From NCBI RefSeq assembly GCF_016595155.1, contig NZ_JAENGP010000001.1, positions 62,001-126,000 on the forward strand: a stretch of 64,000 nt of DNA, in the 5' to 3' direction. The translations under genes were made by a program, and so were the position numbers. The stretch comes from Advenella mandrilli (GTDB taxonomy: Bacteria; Pseudomonadota; Gammaproteobacteria; Burkholderiales; Burkholderiaceae_B). Below, in pieces: positions 18,036 through 27,601 of the stretch (within the stretch, counting starts at the first letter, position 1; every line of letters starts with the position of its first letter). The notes under the pieces are model-generated. The model was given only the letters and a program-made list of their open reading frames with translations. It was not told where the DNA came from and did no database searches.

Positions 18036-19532
18036 TTATTTGAAAGCGGTTTCTATAAAGCTGCGTAGTTTACGCGATTGCAGGCGTTCGCTGGGCATTT
18101 CACGCAAAATTTCCAGCGCTCGCATGCCAATATATAAATGCTGGTTAACCTGCGTACGGTAAAAGTCGGTGGCCATGCCGGGCAGTTTCAGTTCGCCATG
18201 CAGCGGTTTGTCTGATACGCACAGCAAAGTGCCATATGGCACCCTGAAGCGGAAACCATTGGCGGCAATCGTGGCCGATTCCATATCCAGTCCAATGGCA
18301 CGTGATTGTGACAGGCGCTGTACCGGCTCATCGTGATCGCGCAGCTCCCAGTTGCGGTTGTCAATGCTGGCGACGGTGCCGGTACGCATAATGCGTTTGA
18401 GTTCCCAGCCGTCCAGGCCGGATACCTGGGCCACGGCCTGTTCAAGTGCAACCTGTACCTCGGCCAGTGGGGGAATGGGTACCCATAAAGGTAAATCGGC
18501 ATCCAGCACGTGATCGTCGCGCACATAACCGTGTGCCAGCACGTAGTCGCCCAGCCTTTGGGTATTACGCAGGCCTGCACAGTGACCCAGCATGATCCAG
18601 GCAGAGGGGCGCAGTACGGCAATGTGATCGGTAATGGTTTTGGCGTTGGAAGGTCCAACCCCCATATTGACCAGGGTAATGCCCTGGCCATCGGGGCGTT
18701 TCAGGTGATAGGCCGGCATTTGGGGCAGACGGAACGGTTGGCTACCTGCTTCGGGGTTGTGTGTGGCGGTGGTGACCAGGTTGCCAGGTTCAACCAGCTC
18801 ACTGTAGCCGCTGTTGGGATCCCGTACCAGTTCGCGGGCTTTGTTGCAGAAAGCATCCACATAAAACTGGTAGTTGGTGAACAGGACAAAACTCTGAAAG
18901 TGATCGGGGGCCGATGCCGTATAGTGCTGCAGACGGTGCAGGGAGTAGTCAATGCGTGGTGCGGTGAAAGGTGCCAGTGGAGCCGGTATGTTTGCTTCGG
19001 TTTTCAATGTACCGTTAACGATGGCGTCATCCATGACTGCCAGGTCGGGTACATCAAAATAATTGCGCAGGGTCAGGTTGTTGGTGTCGTCATAGACCCT
19101 TTCTACATACGGGCTGCCCGTGAAAGAAAAATGTAGCGGGATAGGGGTTTTGGATTCGCCAATTTCAACCGCCAGTCCGTGGTTTTTAATCAGCAGGCTG
19201 AGTTGTTCCAGCAAATAGGATTTATACAGCTCGGGCTGGGTAATGGTGGTGGAATACATGCCCGGTTCGGTGGCATAACCGTAGGAAAGACGGGAATCAA
19301 TTTCCTTGTGATCGGTAACGCGCAGACGAATGGCCGGGTAAAATGCTCGAACGCTGTATTCGGGCGGGTTTTCATTGTTGATGAAATGACTGAACGCCGT
19401 ACGAATAAACAGGGTGTTGCGTTGATAAATATACACCAGTTGCTCATAAGCCTTTTCGGCATTATCAAAAGCGGTAAAAGCAATATGCTCGGGCGTGGAG
19501 ATTGCTTTGGGGGGAAGGTGAGTATGTGTCAT
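18036..19532 (-). CDS. amn: AMP nucleosidase
   Basis: Hydrolyses AMP to adenine and ribose 5-phosphate in the cytoplasm, helping to set adenylate levels. The 498-residue protein has an N-terminal AMP-nucleosidase-specific domain and a C-terminal nucleoside-phosphorylase-like domain with MGVGPSNAKTITDHIAVL and the DMESATIAANGFRFRVPYG motif, which positions the purine. No clear ribosome-binding site precedes the ATG at 19532. It is first in the amn/AEC/mutS run. Confidence 0.94.
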   Translation of the reverse strand: MTHTHLPPKAISTPEHIAFTAFDNAEKAYEQLVYIYQRNTLFIRTAFSHFINNENPPEYSVRAFYPAIRLRVTDHKEIDSRLSYGYATEPGMYSTTITQPELYKSYLLEQLSLLIKNHGLAVEIGESKTPIPLHFSFTGSPYVERVYDDTNNLTLRNYFDVPDLAVMDDAIVNGTLKTEANIPAPLAPFTAPRIDYSLHRLQHYTASAPDHFQSFVLFTNYQFYVDAFCNKARELVRDPNSGYSELVEPGNLVTTATHNPEAGSQPFRLPQMPAYHLKRPDGQGITLVNMGVGPSNAKTITDHIAVLRPSAWIMLGHCAGLRNTQRLGDYVLAHGYVRDDHVLDADLPLWVPIPPLAEVQVALEQAVAQVSGLDGWELKRIMRTGTVASIDNRNWELRDHDEPVQRLSQSRAIGLDMESATIAANGFRFRVPYGTLLCVSDKPLHGELKLPGMATDFYRTQVNQHLYIGMRALEILREMPSERLQSRKLRSFIETAFK

Positions 19533-19626
19533 TGCTGTAACAGTGCCATTTTGTTATTGGAATTAAAGGATGATATGTCCTGTTTACACAGTATAGCGAC
19601 ATATTATGACAATGACAGCACCGGCC

Positions 19627-20391
19627 TTATTTTTTGCTGGCATGCTTGATAATGTTGGTGCAAACACCGCGCATCATGTCCACTTCTTCCTGGCTCATGT
19701 GAATGCGGGTAAACAGGTAGCGCATGCGGGCCATGAGCTTTTTGGGGTGGGCCGGGTTCAGGAAGTCAATGGCGACCAGGGCTTGTTCCCAGTGTTTAAC
19801 CAGGGCTTCCACTTTTTCACTGGGCGCATAAACCATGGCATTTTGGGTTTCACTGGTTTGGGTAGATACCGGATTGCTTTCCATTAGCGCATAACGTAAT
19901 TCCCATGCGGCTAGCTGCAAGGCTTGCGATACATTCAGGGAGCTGTAGGCCGGATTGGCCGGAATGTGGCAAATACGGTGGCAGCGGTTAATTTCCTCAT
20001 TCTCAAGACCGGTTCTTTCTGTCCCCAGCACCACCGCCACGCGGTTTTCGGGGGCGCTGGCCAAATGAAGGGCGCTTAATTGGGCACTTTGGCGGATGTC
20101 CAGGGCTGGCGGGCCCATGTCCCGGTTACGTGAGGTAAGCGCAAATGAAAGTGTGACCGGCGCCAGGGCCTCATCAAGGGTGGAAACAAGGTGGGCGTTG
20201 TGCAGGACATCAGTGGCGCCACTTGACAGGGCAATGGCCTCGGGGTTGTTTTTGATGTCCGGATCTTTGGGAGACACCAGCACCAGCTCGTTAAAGCCCA
20301 TGGTCTTGATGGCCCTGGCGGCAGCACCGACATTGCCGGGGTGGCTGGGTGCCACCATGATGAAACGGGTATGGGCAAAGCTGGAAAGCAT
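19627..20391 (-). CDS. trmJ: tRNA (cytidine/uridine-32-2'-O)-methyltransferase TrmJ
   Basis: A SPOUT-class methyltransferase that 2'-O-methylates nucleotide 32 in the anticodon loop of several tRNAs. The 254-residue protein opens with FIMVAPSHPGNVGAAARA, the family signature, and the trefoil-knot SAM-binding part shows VVLGTERTGLENEE and PANPAYSSLNVSQAL. AAGGAATATC precedes the ATG. It is divergent from suhB, 113 bp away. Confidence 0.93.
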   Translation of the reverse strand: MLSSFAHTRFIMVAPSHPGNVGAAARAIKTMGFNELVLVSPKDPDIKNNPEAIALSSGATDVLHNAHLVSTLDEALAPVTLSFALTSRNRDMGPPALDIRQSAQLSALHLASAPENRVAVVLGTERTGLENEEINRCHRICHIPANPAYSSLNVSQALQLAAWELRYALMESNPVSTQTSETQNAMVYAPSEKVEALVKHWEQALVAIDFLNPAHPKKLMARMRYLFTRIHMSQEEVDMMRGVCTNIIKHASKK

Positions 20392-20504
20392 GATATTCCT
20401 TTAAAAACCATATATTCTAATGAAAAATGAGGGTTTGGCTAGAACTTGGGGCGGTTGTCCTTTAAAATGAGCGTTTTACCCAACTCGACTAAAATAGAAC
20501 AACT

Positions 20505-21299
20505 ATGCATCCAATGCTCACCATTGCCATCAAGGCAGCAAGACGTGCCGGCGCAATCATCAACCGCGGCAGCCTTGATATTGATAAAATTCAAATCGCC
20601 CGTAAAGGCCATAATGATTATGTGACTGAAATTGATCACGCAGCAGAAGAGGCGATTATTGATGTGTTGCGCGATGCTTACCCTGACCACGCTTTCCTGG
20701 GGGAAGAGTCCGGATTCGTATCTGCACAAGATGGCGAAGCCAATGCCGCTCCCGAATATCAATGGATTATCGATCCGCTTGATGGCACCAAGAATTTCAT
20801 TCATGGCTTTCCCAACTATGCAGTTTCCATTGCCCTGGCGCATCGTGGCGTTATTACTCAAGCTGTTGTGTATGACCCGGCCCGCAATGAAATGTTTACG
20901 TCTACCCGTGGTGGTGGCGCTTTCCTTAACGACCGTCGTGTCCGTGTTGCCAACCGTACCCGTTTTGCCGACGCCATGCTGGCTGGCCGCTTCCCTTCCG
21001 TGACCAGTTCCAACCGCAAAGGGGCCGAGCGTTTTTATCCCCTGGTAGATGAAAGCACGGGTTTTCGCCGTTTGGGTGCTACGGTGCTTGAATTGGCCTA
21101 TGTGGCTTGCGGGCGTCTTGACGGTTTCTGCGGTGTCAACCTGAAACCTTGGGATATTGCCGCAGGCAGCTTGCTGGTTCTTGAGGCCGGTGGCCTGATT
21201 GGCGACTTTGAAGGCGAGCAAACCTGGATGAAAACGGGTAATTTGCTGGCGGGCAACCCTAAAGTATTTACTCAAATGATTGCAGCTTTGCAAGAATAA
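20505..21299 (+). CDS. suhB: Inositol-1-monophosphatase (SuhB type)
   Basis: A Mg2+-dependent, Li+-sensitive phosphatase of the IMPase fold; SuhB in E. coli also takes part in rRNA antitermination. The 264 residues carry the metal-binding motifs GEESG (about residue 66), WIIDPLDGTKNFIHG (about residue 86) and KPWDIAAGSLLVLEAGG near the C-terminus. It is followed 16 bp later by uppP on the same strand. Confidence 0.93.
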   Translation: MHPMLTIAIKAARRAGAIINRGSLDIDKIQIARKGHNDYVTEIDHAAEEAIIDVLRDAYPDHAFLGEESGFVSAQDGEANAAPEYQWIIDPLDGTKNFIHGFPNYAVSIALAHRGVITQAVVYDPARNEMFTSTRGGGAFLNDRRVRVANRTRFADAMLAGRFPSVTSSNRKGAERFYPLVDESTGFRRLGATVLELAYVACGRLDGFCGVNLKPWDIAAGSLLVLEAGGLIGDFEGEQTWMKTGNLLAGNPKVFTQMIAALQE

Positions 21300-21315
21300 C
21301 GGCAAGAACATCTGA

Positions 21316-22170
21316 ATGGAACAGTTTATTTATTTACTGAAGGCAGCCTTTTTGGGTGTGGTAGAAGGCTTGACCGAGTTTTTGCCCATTTCAAGTACGG
21401 CGCATTTATTAATTATTGGTGACTGGATCAATTTTGATTCGGGTAATTTCAAGGTTTATGAGATTGTCATTCAGCTGGGTTCCATTCTGGCGGTCATGTG
21501 GATTTTCAGGTTTCGCCTGTGGCAGGTCATACGGGGTACGTTTACCGGCGACCGCACCGAGTTGTTGTTTACTCGTAACCTGATCCTGGCGTTTTTACCT
21601 GCCGCAGTGATTGGCCTTATTCTGATCAAGCAGATCAGCCAGTTGCTGGATGGTAAATTCATGATTTATGCCTTTACGCTGGTGCTGGGGGGCATTCTTA
21701 TGTTGTGGGTTGAAAGACGCCCCGATATGGCCAAGCACGCCTCACCCACGGAGCAAGCCCAAAGTACAAAGGTACAACGCCTGGAAGACATTACCTGGAA
21801 ACAGGCGCTTATTGTTGGATTTGCCCAGTGCCTGGCCATGATTCCCGGAACATCCCGTTCGGGGGCAACCATTATTGCCGGCATGATGTCAGGTATTCAC
21901 CGTAAAACCGCGACCGAATTTTCTTTCTTCCTGGCCATGCCAACCATGTTGGGGGCTACGGTCTTAAGCATGTATAAATATGGTGGCGAGCTTAGCAACA
22001 GTAATATGCTGGCGGTGGTTATTGGTTTTATTACGGCTTTTATCAGTGCCCTGTTGCTGGTTCGTGCCTTGCTTAAGTTTATTAGCGTTTATTCTTATCG
22101 GCCGTTTGGCTGGTACCGGATTGTACTGGGTCTGATTGTCGGGATCTGGGTGTTGTCAGCATCAACATAA
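21316..22170 (+). CDS. uppP: Undecaprenyl-diphosphatase
   Basis: An integral inner-membrane enzyme that dephosphorylates undecaprenyl diphosphate for reuse in cell-wall synthesis; high dose gives bacitracin resistance (old name BacA). The 284 residues show EGLTEFLPISSTAHLL near the N-terminus and PGTSRSGATI in the middle, the two conserved catalytic motifs, and about eight membrane segments. It is co-directional with suhB. Confidence 0.96.
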   Translation: MEQFIYLLKAAFLGVVEGLTEFLPISSTAHLLIIGDWINFDSGNFKVYEIVIQLGSILAVMWIFRFRLWQVIRGTFTGDRTELLFTRNLILAFLPAAVIGLILIKQISQLLDGKFMIYAFTLVLGGILMLWVERRPDMAKHASPTEQAQSTKVQRLEDITWKQALIVGFAQCLAMIPGTSRSGATIIAGMMSGIHRKTATEFSFFLAMPTMLGATVLSMYKYGGELSNSNMLAVVIGFITAFISALLLVRALLKFISVYSYRPFGWYRIVLGLIVGIWVLSAST

Positions 22171-22193
22171 GGCACTCTGGTTCCCATTTCTTT

Positions 22194-22223
22194 CTGGCTC
22201 CCACACTCCTGCGTGGGAGCCAG
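22194..22223. repeat. REP-like palindromic element (copy 2)
   Basis: A perfect 11-bp stem (CTGGCTCCCAC/GTGGGAGCCAG) with an 8-base loop. Its sequence matches the inverse of the element at 14348 at about 25 of 27 positions. It sits between the convergent uppP and CaiB-type genes and has no T-run, so it is a repeat rather than a normal terminator. Confidence 0.65.
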
Positions 22224-22233
22224 CAGAGGGCGA

Positions 22234-23445
22234 TTATTTACTTAGCTTGTACTGGCTATCCAGCTTGAATTCACGCAGGATTTCTTCGGTATGCTGCCCC
22301 AGTAAGGGTGGTGCCATACGGTACTGGATGGGCGTGGCCGAAAATTTGATGGGATTGGCTGTGGTTGGCGCAACACCGGCAATGGGGTGTGGAACCGTTT
22401 TCCAGATTTCCCTAGCCTTGACCTGGGGCATTTCAAATACCTGATTAATGGTATTGATGGGGCCACAAGGTACGCCTGCTGCATTAAGCCTGGCTAGCCA
22501 GTTGTCGCGGGTGTCGGTAAGCATGATCTGTTCCAGAATGGCGATTAGCGCATTGCGGTTTTTCAGACGACTGCTGTTAGTGATGTACGCAGGGTCTTGA
22601 GCCAGGTCTGGCCTGCCAATGGCATTGCTGTAAGCAACAAATTGCCTGTCGTTGCCCACGGCAACAATAAGGTGGCCGTCATTGGAAGCAAAAACCTGAT
22701 AGGGCACCACATTCTGGTGAGCATTGCCGGCCCGTTTGGGGGCAACACCCGACGTCATGTAGTTCAGGTTCTGGTTAGCCAGCATGGCAATGTGGCTGTC
22801 TAGCAGGGCTACGTCTATATGCTGGCCAAGGCCGCTTTTGTTGCGTTCTTGCAAGGCGCCCAGGATGCCAATAGTGGCATACATGCCCGTCATGAGATCG
22901 GTAACGGCAACCCCGGCTTTTTGCGGGCCACCGCCGGGTAAATCGTCGCGCTCACCGGTAATGCTCATGAGCCCGCCCATGCCCTGGATGATGAAATCAT
23001 AGCCAGGGTCTTTGGCCATGGGCCCGGTTTGGCCAAAGCCGGTAATAGAACAGTAGATGAGTTTGGGGTTGATTTCCTTGATACTGTCGTAGTCAAGGCC
23101 ATATTTTTTAAGGCCACCTACCTTGAAGTTTTCAACCAGGATATCGCATGATTTGGCCAGTTCACGAACCAGCTTGCTGCCTTCTTCGCTGGCAATATCA
23201 ATCGCGATAGAGCGCTTGTTACGGTTGGCACTTAAATAATAGGCGGCCTCAGAGGTGTCGTTACCCTGTGCATCTTTAAGATATGGAGGCCCCCAGGCCC
23301 GGGTGTCGTCGCCCGTTTCGGGGCGCTCAACCTTGATGATATCGGCACCCAGATCGGCCAGGTTTTGCGAGCACCAGGGACCTGCCAGCACACGCGACAG
23401 GTCAAGTACCTTGATGCCTTCTAATGGTAATCCACGTTTAGTCAT
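22234..23445 (-). CDS. CaiB/BaiF-family (class III) CoA-transferase
   Basis: Moves CoA between acyl-CoA and a free acid through an aspartyl-CoA thioester. The 403-residue protein begins LEGIKVLDLSRVLAGPWCSQ, shows DIIKVERPETGDDTR and a YYLSANRNKRSIAID segment, all typical of the family. The start codon directly follows the stop of the MaoC-type gene with no gap. It is the last gene of the leftward SDR, hydratase, CoA-transferase operon and would activate the substrate acid of that pathway. The true acid is unknown. Confidence 0.88.
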   Translation of the reverse strand: MTKRGLPLEGIKVLDLSRVLAGPWCSQNLADLGADIIKVERPETGDDTRAWGPPYLKDAQGNDTSEAAYYLSANRNKRSIAIDIASEEGSKLVRELAKSCDILVENFKVGGLKKYGLDYDSIKEINPKLIYCSITGFGQTGPMAKDPGYDFIIQGMGGLMSITGERDDLPGGGPQKAGVAVTDLMTGMYATIGILGALQERNKSGLGQHIDVALLDSHIAMLANQNLNYMTSGVAPKRAGNAHQNVVPYQVFASNDGHLIVAVGNDRQFVAYSNAIGRPDLAQDPAYITNSSRLKNRNALIAILEQIMLTDTRDNWLARLNAAGVPCGPINTINQVFEMPQVKAREIWKTVPHPIAGVAPTTANPIKFSATPIQYRMAPPLLGQHTEEILREFKLDSQYKLSK

Positions 23446-24303
23446 TTATTTAATCTCGGCAAAGCCATTACTTAATACAACAATATTCCGTTCTTTGACT
23501 TTGGCCTGAAACTGGATTTCGTTTTCATTGCGTTTCCACATTTCACATACCAGTGTTTCGCCCGGATAAACAGGGGCAGAAAAACGGGTATCAAAACGAA
23601 CCAGTCGTGCAGGATCATAGTCGCAGAAGGATTTCATAATAGCATGAGCGGCTACGCCATAGGTGCACAAACCATGCAAAATGGGTTGCGGATAGCCTGC
23701 TGCCTTGGCCACGACCGGATCAATGTGCAGCGGATTTGGATCGGCATTGAGACGATACAAAATAGCCGCCTGAGGCAGGATGGGCAATTCGCACACCTGG
23801 TCGGGCGCGGTTTCTGGTACTTTTGGCAGGGCTGGTGGTGGCTCATCGCTAACACCAAAACCGCCATCGGCACGGCAGAAGGTGGTTTGTTCGATGGTGG
23901 CCATCAAGGTGCCGGCTTCATCATAAAGCTTGCGTTCGGTAATGACCAAGGCACCTTTTTCAGCGCCTTTGTCAATCACGTGAGACACCCTGGCTTTGCC
24001 GGTTAGCTTGCCGCTGGCAGGCAGTGGCTGATGAATCGTGGTGCGCTGTTCGCCATGAACCAGCTTTACCCAGGTAATGCCAGCCGCCGGATCTTGCATC
24101 CAGAAGCCGGGATAACCCAGTACAACCGCCATGGTGGGGAAGGCCTTGATGTCTTTTTCGTAAACGAACTGAAGCTGGTTTTCATCAAGGGGGTCTTGCC
24201 CCAGGCCAATGCCCAGCGCATACAGGATACTGTCTTTAACGGTGTATTCCTGTACGACGTCGGGGAAGGTCCAGTTTTTAATAAGGTTATAGTCTAAAGG
24301 CAT
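23446..24303 (-). CDS. MaoC-type enoyl-CoA hydratase 2
   Basis: Probably hydrates a 2-enoyl-CoA to the (R)-3-hydroxyacyl-CoA. The 285-residue protein is a double hot-dog of the peroxisomal hydratase 2 type; the hydratase motif is LNADPNPLHIDPVVAKAAG followed by PILHGLCTYG. The start at 24303 is chosen for the AGGAGAT just upstream; a longer reading adds only seven residues. With the neighbouring 17-beta-HSD4-like SDR it mirrors the two catalytic halves of eukaryotic multifunctional enzyme 2, here as separate proteins. Confidence 0.87.
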   Translation of the reverse strand: MPLDYNLIKNWTFPDVVQEYTVKDSILYALGIGLGQDPLDENQLQFVYEKDIKAFPTMAVVLGYPGFWMQDPAAGITWVKLVHGEQRTTIHQPLPASGKLTGKARVSHVIDKGAEKGALVITERKLYDEAGTLMATIEQTTFCRADGGFGVSDEPPPALPKVPETAPDQVCELPILPQAAILYRLNADPNPLHIDPVVAKAAGYPQPILHGLCTYGVAAHAIMKSFCDYDPARLVRFDTRFSAPVYPGETLVCEMWKRNENEIQFQAKVKERNIVVLSNGFAEIK

Positions 24304-24330
24304 TGTTATCTCCTGATTGTTCAACGGGCA

Positions 24331-25245
24331 TTAAATGGGGTCCCAGTTGATCACTTCAGGAGAACGTTCCAGTTTAAAGAAGCTGCCTTTCAGTGCGGGT
24401 GCGGCCACTTCGGCAATCAGTTCGGGCGTCCAGCCGGTAGACATGTGAACGGAACGGATGGGGCGTGGCTGGCTGAACAGCATGATTTCGTTGGCGCGCA
24501 CACCAAAGATCTGGCCGGTTACTTCAGAAGCGGCGTCACTGCCCAGGTAAACGGCCATGGGGGCAATTTTGTTGGATTCCATTTTTTGCAGTTTTGCAAC
24601 GCGTGCTTTTTCTTCGGGCGTTTCTGCCGGAATGGAGCTGGTCATGCGGCTCCAGGCAAAGGGAGCGATACAGTTTGAACGTACGTTATAGCGGGACATG
24701 TCCAGGGCGATTGATTTGGACAGGCCAACAATTCCCATTTTGGCGGCAGAGTAGTTGGACTGGCCAAAGTTGCCGATCAGGCCTGAAGTAGAGGTCATGT
24801 GCACGAAAGCACCAGATTCCTGTTCACGGAAGTAAGGGGCGGCGGCACGGCTGACAAAGAATGAACCGTTCAGGTGAACATCAAGCACCTGACGCCATTC
24901 TTCTTCGCTCATTTTGTGAAACAGGCGGTCACGCAAGTTACCGGCATTATTAACAATAATGTCAATCTTGCCAAAGCTGTCAATGGCAGTCTGGATGATG
25001 TTGTTGGCGCCTTCGTAGCTGGCCACGCTATCCAGACTGGGGACGGCCTGGCCACCTGCCTTGATGATTTCATCGGCAACCGTTTTGGCTGGGCCGTCGC
25101 CACCGCCTTCACCGGTCAGGGAAACACCAATGTCGTTTACCACGACTTTGGCACCAGCGTTGGCAAATGCCAGGGCAATATCACGGCCAATACCGCCACC
25201 GGCACCGGTTACAACAACTACTTTTCCGTCTACGATTCCACTCAT
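24331..25245 (-). CDS. SDR-family 3-hydroxyacyl-CoA dehydrogenase (17-beta-HSD4-like)
   Basis: A 304-residue short-chain dehydrogenase resembling the dehydrogenase part of peroxisomal multifunctional enzyme 2. It shows the nucleotide motif VTGAGGGIGRDIA, the long insertion DIGVSLTGEGGGDGPA, NNAGNLRD and a YSAAKMG catalytic Tyr/Lys. It likely oxidises the 3-hydroxyacyl-CoA made by the MaoC-type hydratase encoded next to it. GGAGAG precedes the ATG. It heads the operon and is divergent from the LysR gene. Confidence 0.88.
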   Translation of the reverse strand: MSGIVDGKVVVVTGAGGGIGRDIALAFANAGAKVVVNDIGVSLTGEGGGDGPAKTVADEIIKAGGQAVPSLDSVASYEGANNIIQTAIDSFGKIDIIVNNAGNLRDRLFHKMSEEEWRQVLDVHLNGSFFVSRAAAPYFREQESGAFVHMTSTSGLIGNFGQSNYSAAKMGIVGLSKSIALDMSRYNVRSNCIAPFAWSRMTSSIPAETPEEKARVAKLQKMESNKIAPMAVYLGSDAASEVTGQIFGVRANEIMLFSQPRPIRSVHMSTGWTPELIAEVAAPALKGSFFKLERSPEVINWDPI

Positions 25246-25400
25246 TCTTGCTCTCCAAGGTTTTTTTAGGATATAAATAGGGGTTCAACCCTAACAACAC
25301 GATGTCTTCAGGGTTTACACATGTGGTTGGAGTATAGTAGGCCATAACGTGAATTTTATTTATTCATATTTTTTAACTACCCCCTTTCAATTTATTTAAG

Positions 25401-26309
25401 ATGCGCTACGATTTAACAGATTTAAAATTATTTATTAATATTGGCGAGACATCCAATCTGACTCGTGCAGCAGAAAGAACCTTTCTTTCTTTGCCAGCGG
25501 CGAGTGCGCGAATTAAAAATCTTGAAGAATCGCTGAAGGTGCGTTTGTTGATCCGTCAGGTTACCGGGGTAAAAATGACCCCCGCTGGCGAGATCCTGCT
25601 TAAATACGCCAAAGGTGTTTTTCAGCAGCTGGAATGCCTGCATTCCGATTTGCAACCTTTTTCAACCGGTATCAAGGGAAAGCTGCGGATTTTGGCCAAC
25701 ATGACCGCTACCCATTCTTTTCTTTCAGAAGCCTTGTCTTCTTTCCTGCTTGAAAACCCCGATGTGGATATTGAGCTGGAAGAAAAACTGACCAAAGACA
25801 TTATTTCGGCTATTCGGGCCGGCTCTGCCGACTTGGGTATTGCGTCTGGTAGTGTGAATCTGGATGGCCTGGATATTGTTCCCCTGTTCAAGGATGAACT
25901 GGTGGTTATTACCGATCTTGAACATGAGTTGAAGGAGGTTGAAGAAATCCGGTTTGAGGATTTGATAGAAAAATATCAGTTTGTGGGGATTCATCCAGAA
26001 AGTGTGATCCAGTCATTCCTGGAGGAAAAGGCCTATAAACTGGGCAAGCGCCTTCGCCAGCGTGTGTATGTGGGCAGTTTTGAAACGGTCTGCCGTATGG
26101 TAGATGCCAAAATCGGCCTGGCTATTGTGCCTATTGAGTGTGCGCGTAATTACAGTAAACCAGAGCGTCTGCATATGGTGCGCATTAGCAATGAATGGGC
26201 CAATCGCGAACGCTTTATTTGTCGTCGTGGCGGACGGGATATTCCTGCTTTTGCAGAAAAATTCATTGAACATGTGATCAGGATTGCAGGCAATATAAAC
26301 AGGCAATAA
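25401..26309 (+). CDS. LysR-family regulator next to the CoA-ester operon
   Basis: A 302-residue regulator with an N-terminal winged helix (LKLFINIGETSNLTRAAER, then LPAASARIKNLEESL) and a periplasmic-binding-protein-like effector domain. It is divergent from the SDR gene across 155 bp, the classic position for a LysR activator of that operon. The effector is unknown; a Bug binding protein is encoded just downstream. Confidence 0.88.
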   Translation: MRYDLTDLKLFINIGETSNLTRAAERTFLSLPAASARIKNLEESLKVRLLIRQVTGVKMTPAGEILLKYAKGVFQQLECLHSDLQPFSTGIKGKLRILANMTATHSFLSEALSSFLLENPDVDIELEEKLTKDIISAIRAGSADLGIASGSVNLDGLDIVPLFKDELVVITDLEHELKEVEEIRFEDLIEKYQFVGIHPESVIQSFLEEKAYKLGKRLRQRVYVGSFETVCRMVDAKIGLAIVPIECARNYSKPERLHMVRISNEWANRERFICRRGGRDIPAFAEKFIEHVIRIAGNINRQ

Positions 26310-26529
26310 GCGTTAGTTGTGTTTGCCGGTAATAGGTGTTTTCAGCGAAGCTTTCAATGGTCACTATTCAGCATCATAATGTTGAATATAGATGCTCAAA
26401 AATTGAAATGGGTATTTTCCCTGAAGCGTCTTTGTTTCTGGTGAGGTTGTTCTTTCTCAAAAAACAATATAAATAATAAGGAATAAGCCTGATAATGGCC
26501 TGTTAAATAAAATACCAGGAGATCAAGTT

Positions 26530-27528
26530 ATGTCAGGCTTATTCATTCAACGTCGGCAAACCATGAAGATGCTTGCTGCTGCCATTCTTTCATGTGTACC
26601 GTTTACAGCAAGCTGGGCAGATGCAGGAACGTGGCCGGAACAGGCGGTTAATTTTGTGGTGCCGTTTCCTCCTGGTGGACCGGTTGATACAGCGGCAAGA
26701 ATTGCCACGGCACCATTGGCAGAACAATGGAAACGTCCTGTTGTGATTGACAATAAGGCAGGTGCTGGTGGTATTGTGGGTGCCCGTTATTCGGCCAAGG
26801 CCAAGCCCGATGGCTATAATTATTTTTTCACGGCCATTCACCATGCTATTTTGCCAAGCCTGAATGATAATCTTGGCTACGATGCGCAAAAAGATTTTGA
26901 GCCGGTGGGCGGCGTTGGCCGTTTTCCTATTATTCTTGTTGCGCATCCTTCACTGAATATTACATCGGTACAGGAATTAATTGAGCTGGCAAAAGAAAAG
27001 CCAAATACGATTGCCTATAGTTCCTCGGGCACCGGGGGCGGTACGCATTTGGCCGGAGAACTGTTTGCCAGTCTGGCGGATGTCAAGTTGCAGCATATCC
27101 CTTATAAGGGCAGTGCACCTGCTGTGCAGGATCTTGTAGGCGGACAGGTGCAGCTTATGTTTGCCGATGCCACTTCCGCGCTGCCGTTTATTAAGTCCGG
27201 CAAGGTGATTCCGCTGGGGGTGGGTAATACAGAGCGTTCTGTCCTTGCACCTGAAATTCCAACCATCGCAGAGTCGGGGGTGCCTGATTATGAGGCTTAT
27301 TCCTGGAGTGGCCTGTTTGCCCCCAAAGGTACACCGGCTGATGTTATTAAAAAAATGAATGCCGACCTGAATGCCAGCTTGAATATCCCCGAAACGGTAG
27401 AGAAAATGAATGGCTCGGGCTCGGAGCCTATGCCCATGTCACCGGAAGCGTTTGGCCAGTTTTTGGATGTGGAAATTAAAAAATGGCGCGATACAATCCA
27501 GAAGGCAAATATTAAAGTGCAGGGTTAA
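26530..27528 (+). CDS. Bug-family (TTT) periplasmic solute-binding protein 1
   Basis: Bug proteins are secreted binding proteins, usually for carboxylates, that serve TctAB-type transporters or two-component sensors. This one has 332 residues with a signal peptide ending near residue 33, and the family's beta-strand/loop motif VPFPPGGPVDTAAR that closes over the ligand carboxylate. The ATG at 26530 has AGGAG at good distance; an internal ATG at 26563 would also keep the signal peptide. No TctA or TctB gene is in the window. Confidence 0.88.
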   Translation: MSGLFIQRRQTMKMLAAAILSCVPFTASWADAGTWPEQAVNFVVPFPPGGPVDTAARIATAPLAEQWKRPVVIDNKAGAGGIVGARYSAKAKPDGYNYFFTAIHHAILPSLNDNLGYDAQKDFEPVGGVGRFPIILVAHPSLNITSVQELIELAKEKPNTIAYSSSGTGGGTHLAGELFASLADVKLQHIPYKGSAPAVQDLVGGQVQLMFADATSALPFIKSGKVIPLGVGNTERSVLAPEIPTIAESGVPDYEAYSWSGLFAPKGTPADVIKKMNADLNASLNIPETVEKMNGSGSEPMPMSPEAFGQFLDVEIKKWRDTIQKANIKVQG

Positions 27529-27547
27529 TGTTAAATTTGTGATGCGC

Positions 27548-27580
27548 AATAAAAAATCCGGCCTGGCCGGATTTTTTATT
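27548..27580. terminator. Bidirectional terminator between two Bug genes
   Basis: A 16-bp stem around TCCGGCC/GGCCGGA, with A-run and T-run arms, between the convergent genes at 26530 and 27602. Confidence 0.9.
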
Positions 27581-27601
27581 GCTTGTTGCTTTACTTATTA
27601 A

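Noticed and set aside
18510-19136. 208-codon plus-strand frame opposite amn
   Set aside because: amn carries clear family motifs and the opposite frame has no recognisable protein features.
20439-21311. 290-codon minus-strand frame opposite suhB
   Set aside because: suhB on the plus strand has full family motifs; the opposite frame has none.
22194-22223. Hairpin after uppP as an intrinsic terminator
   Set aside because: It has no T-run on either side and matches the dispersed palindrome family, so it is listed as a repeat.
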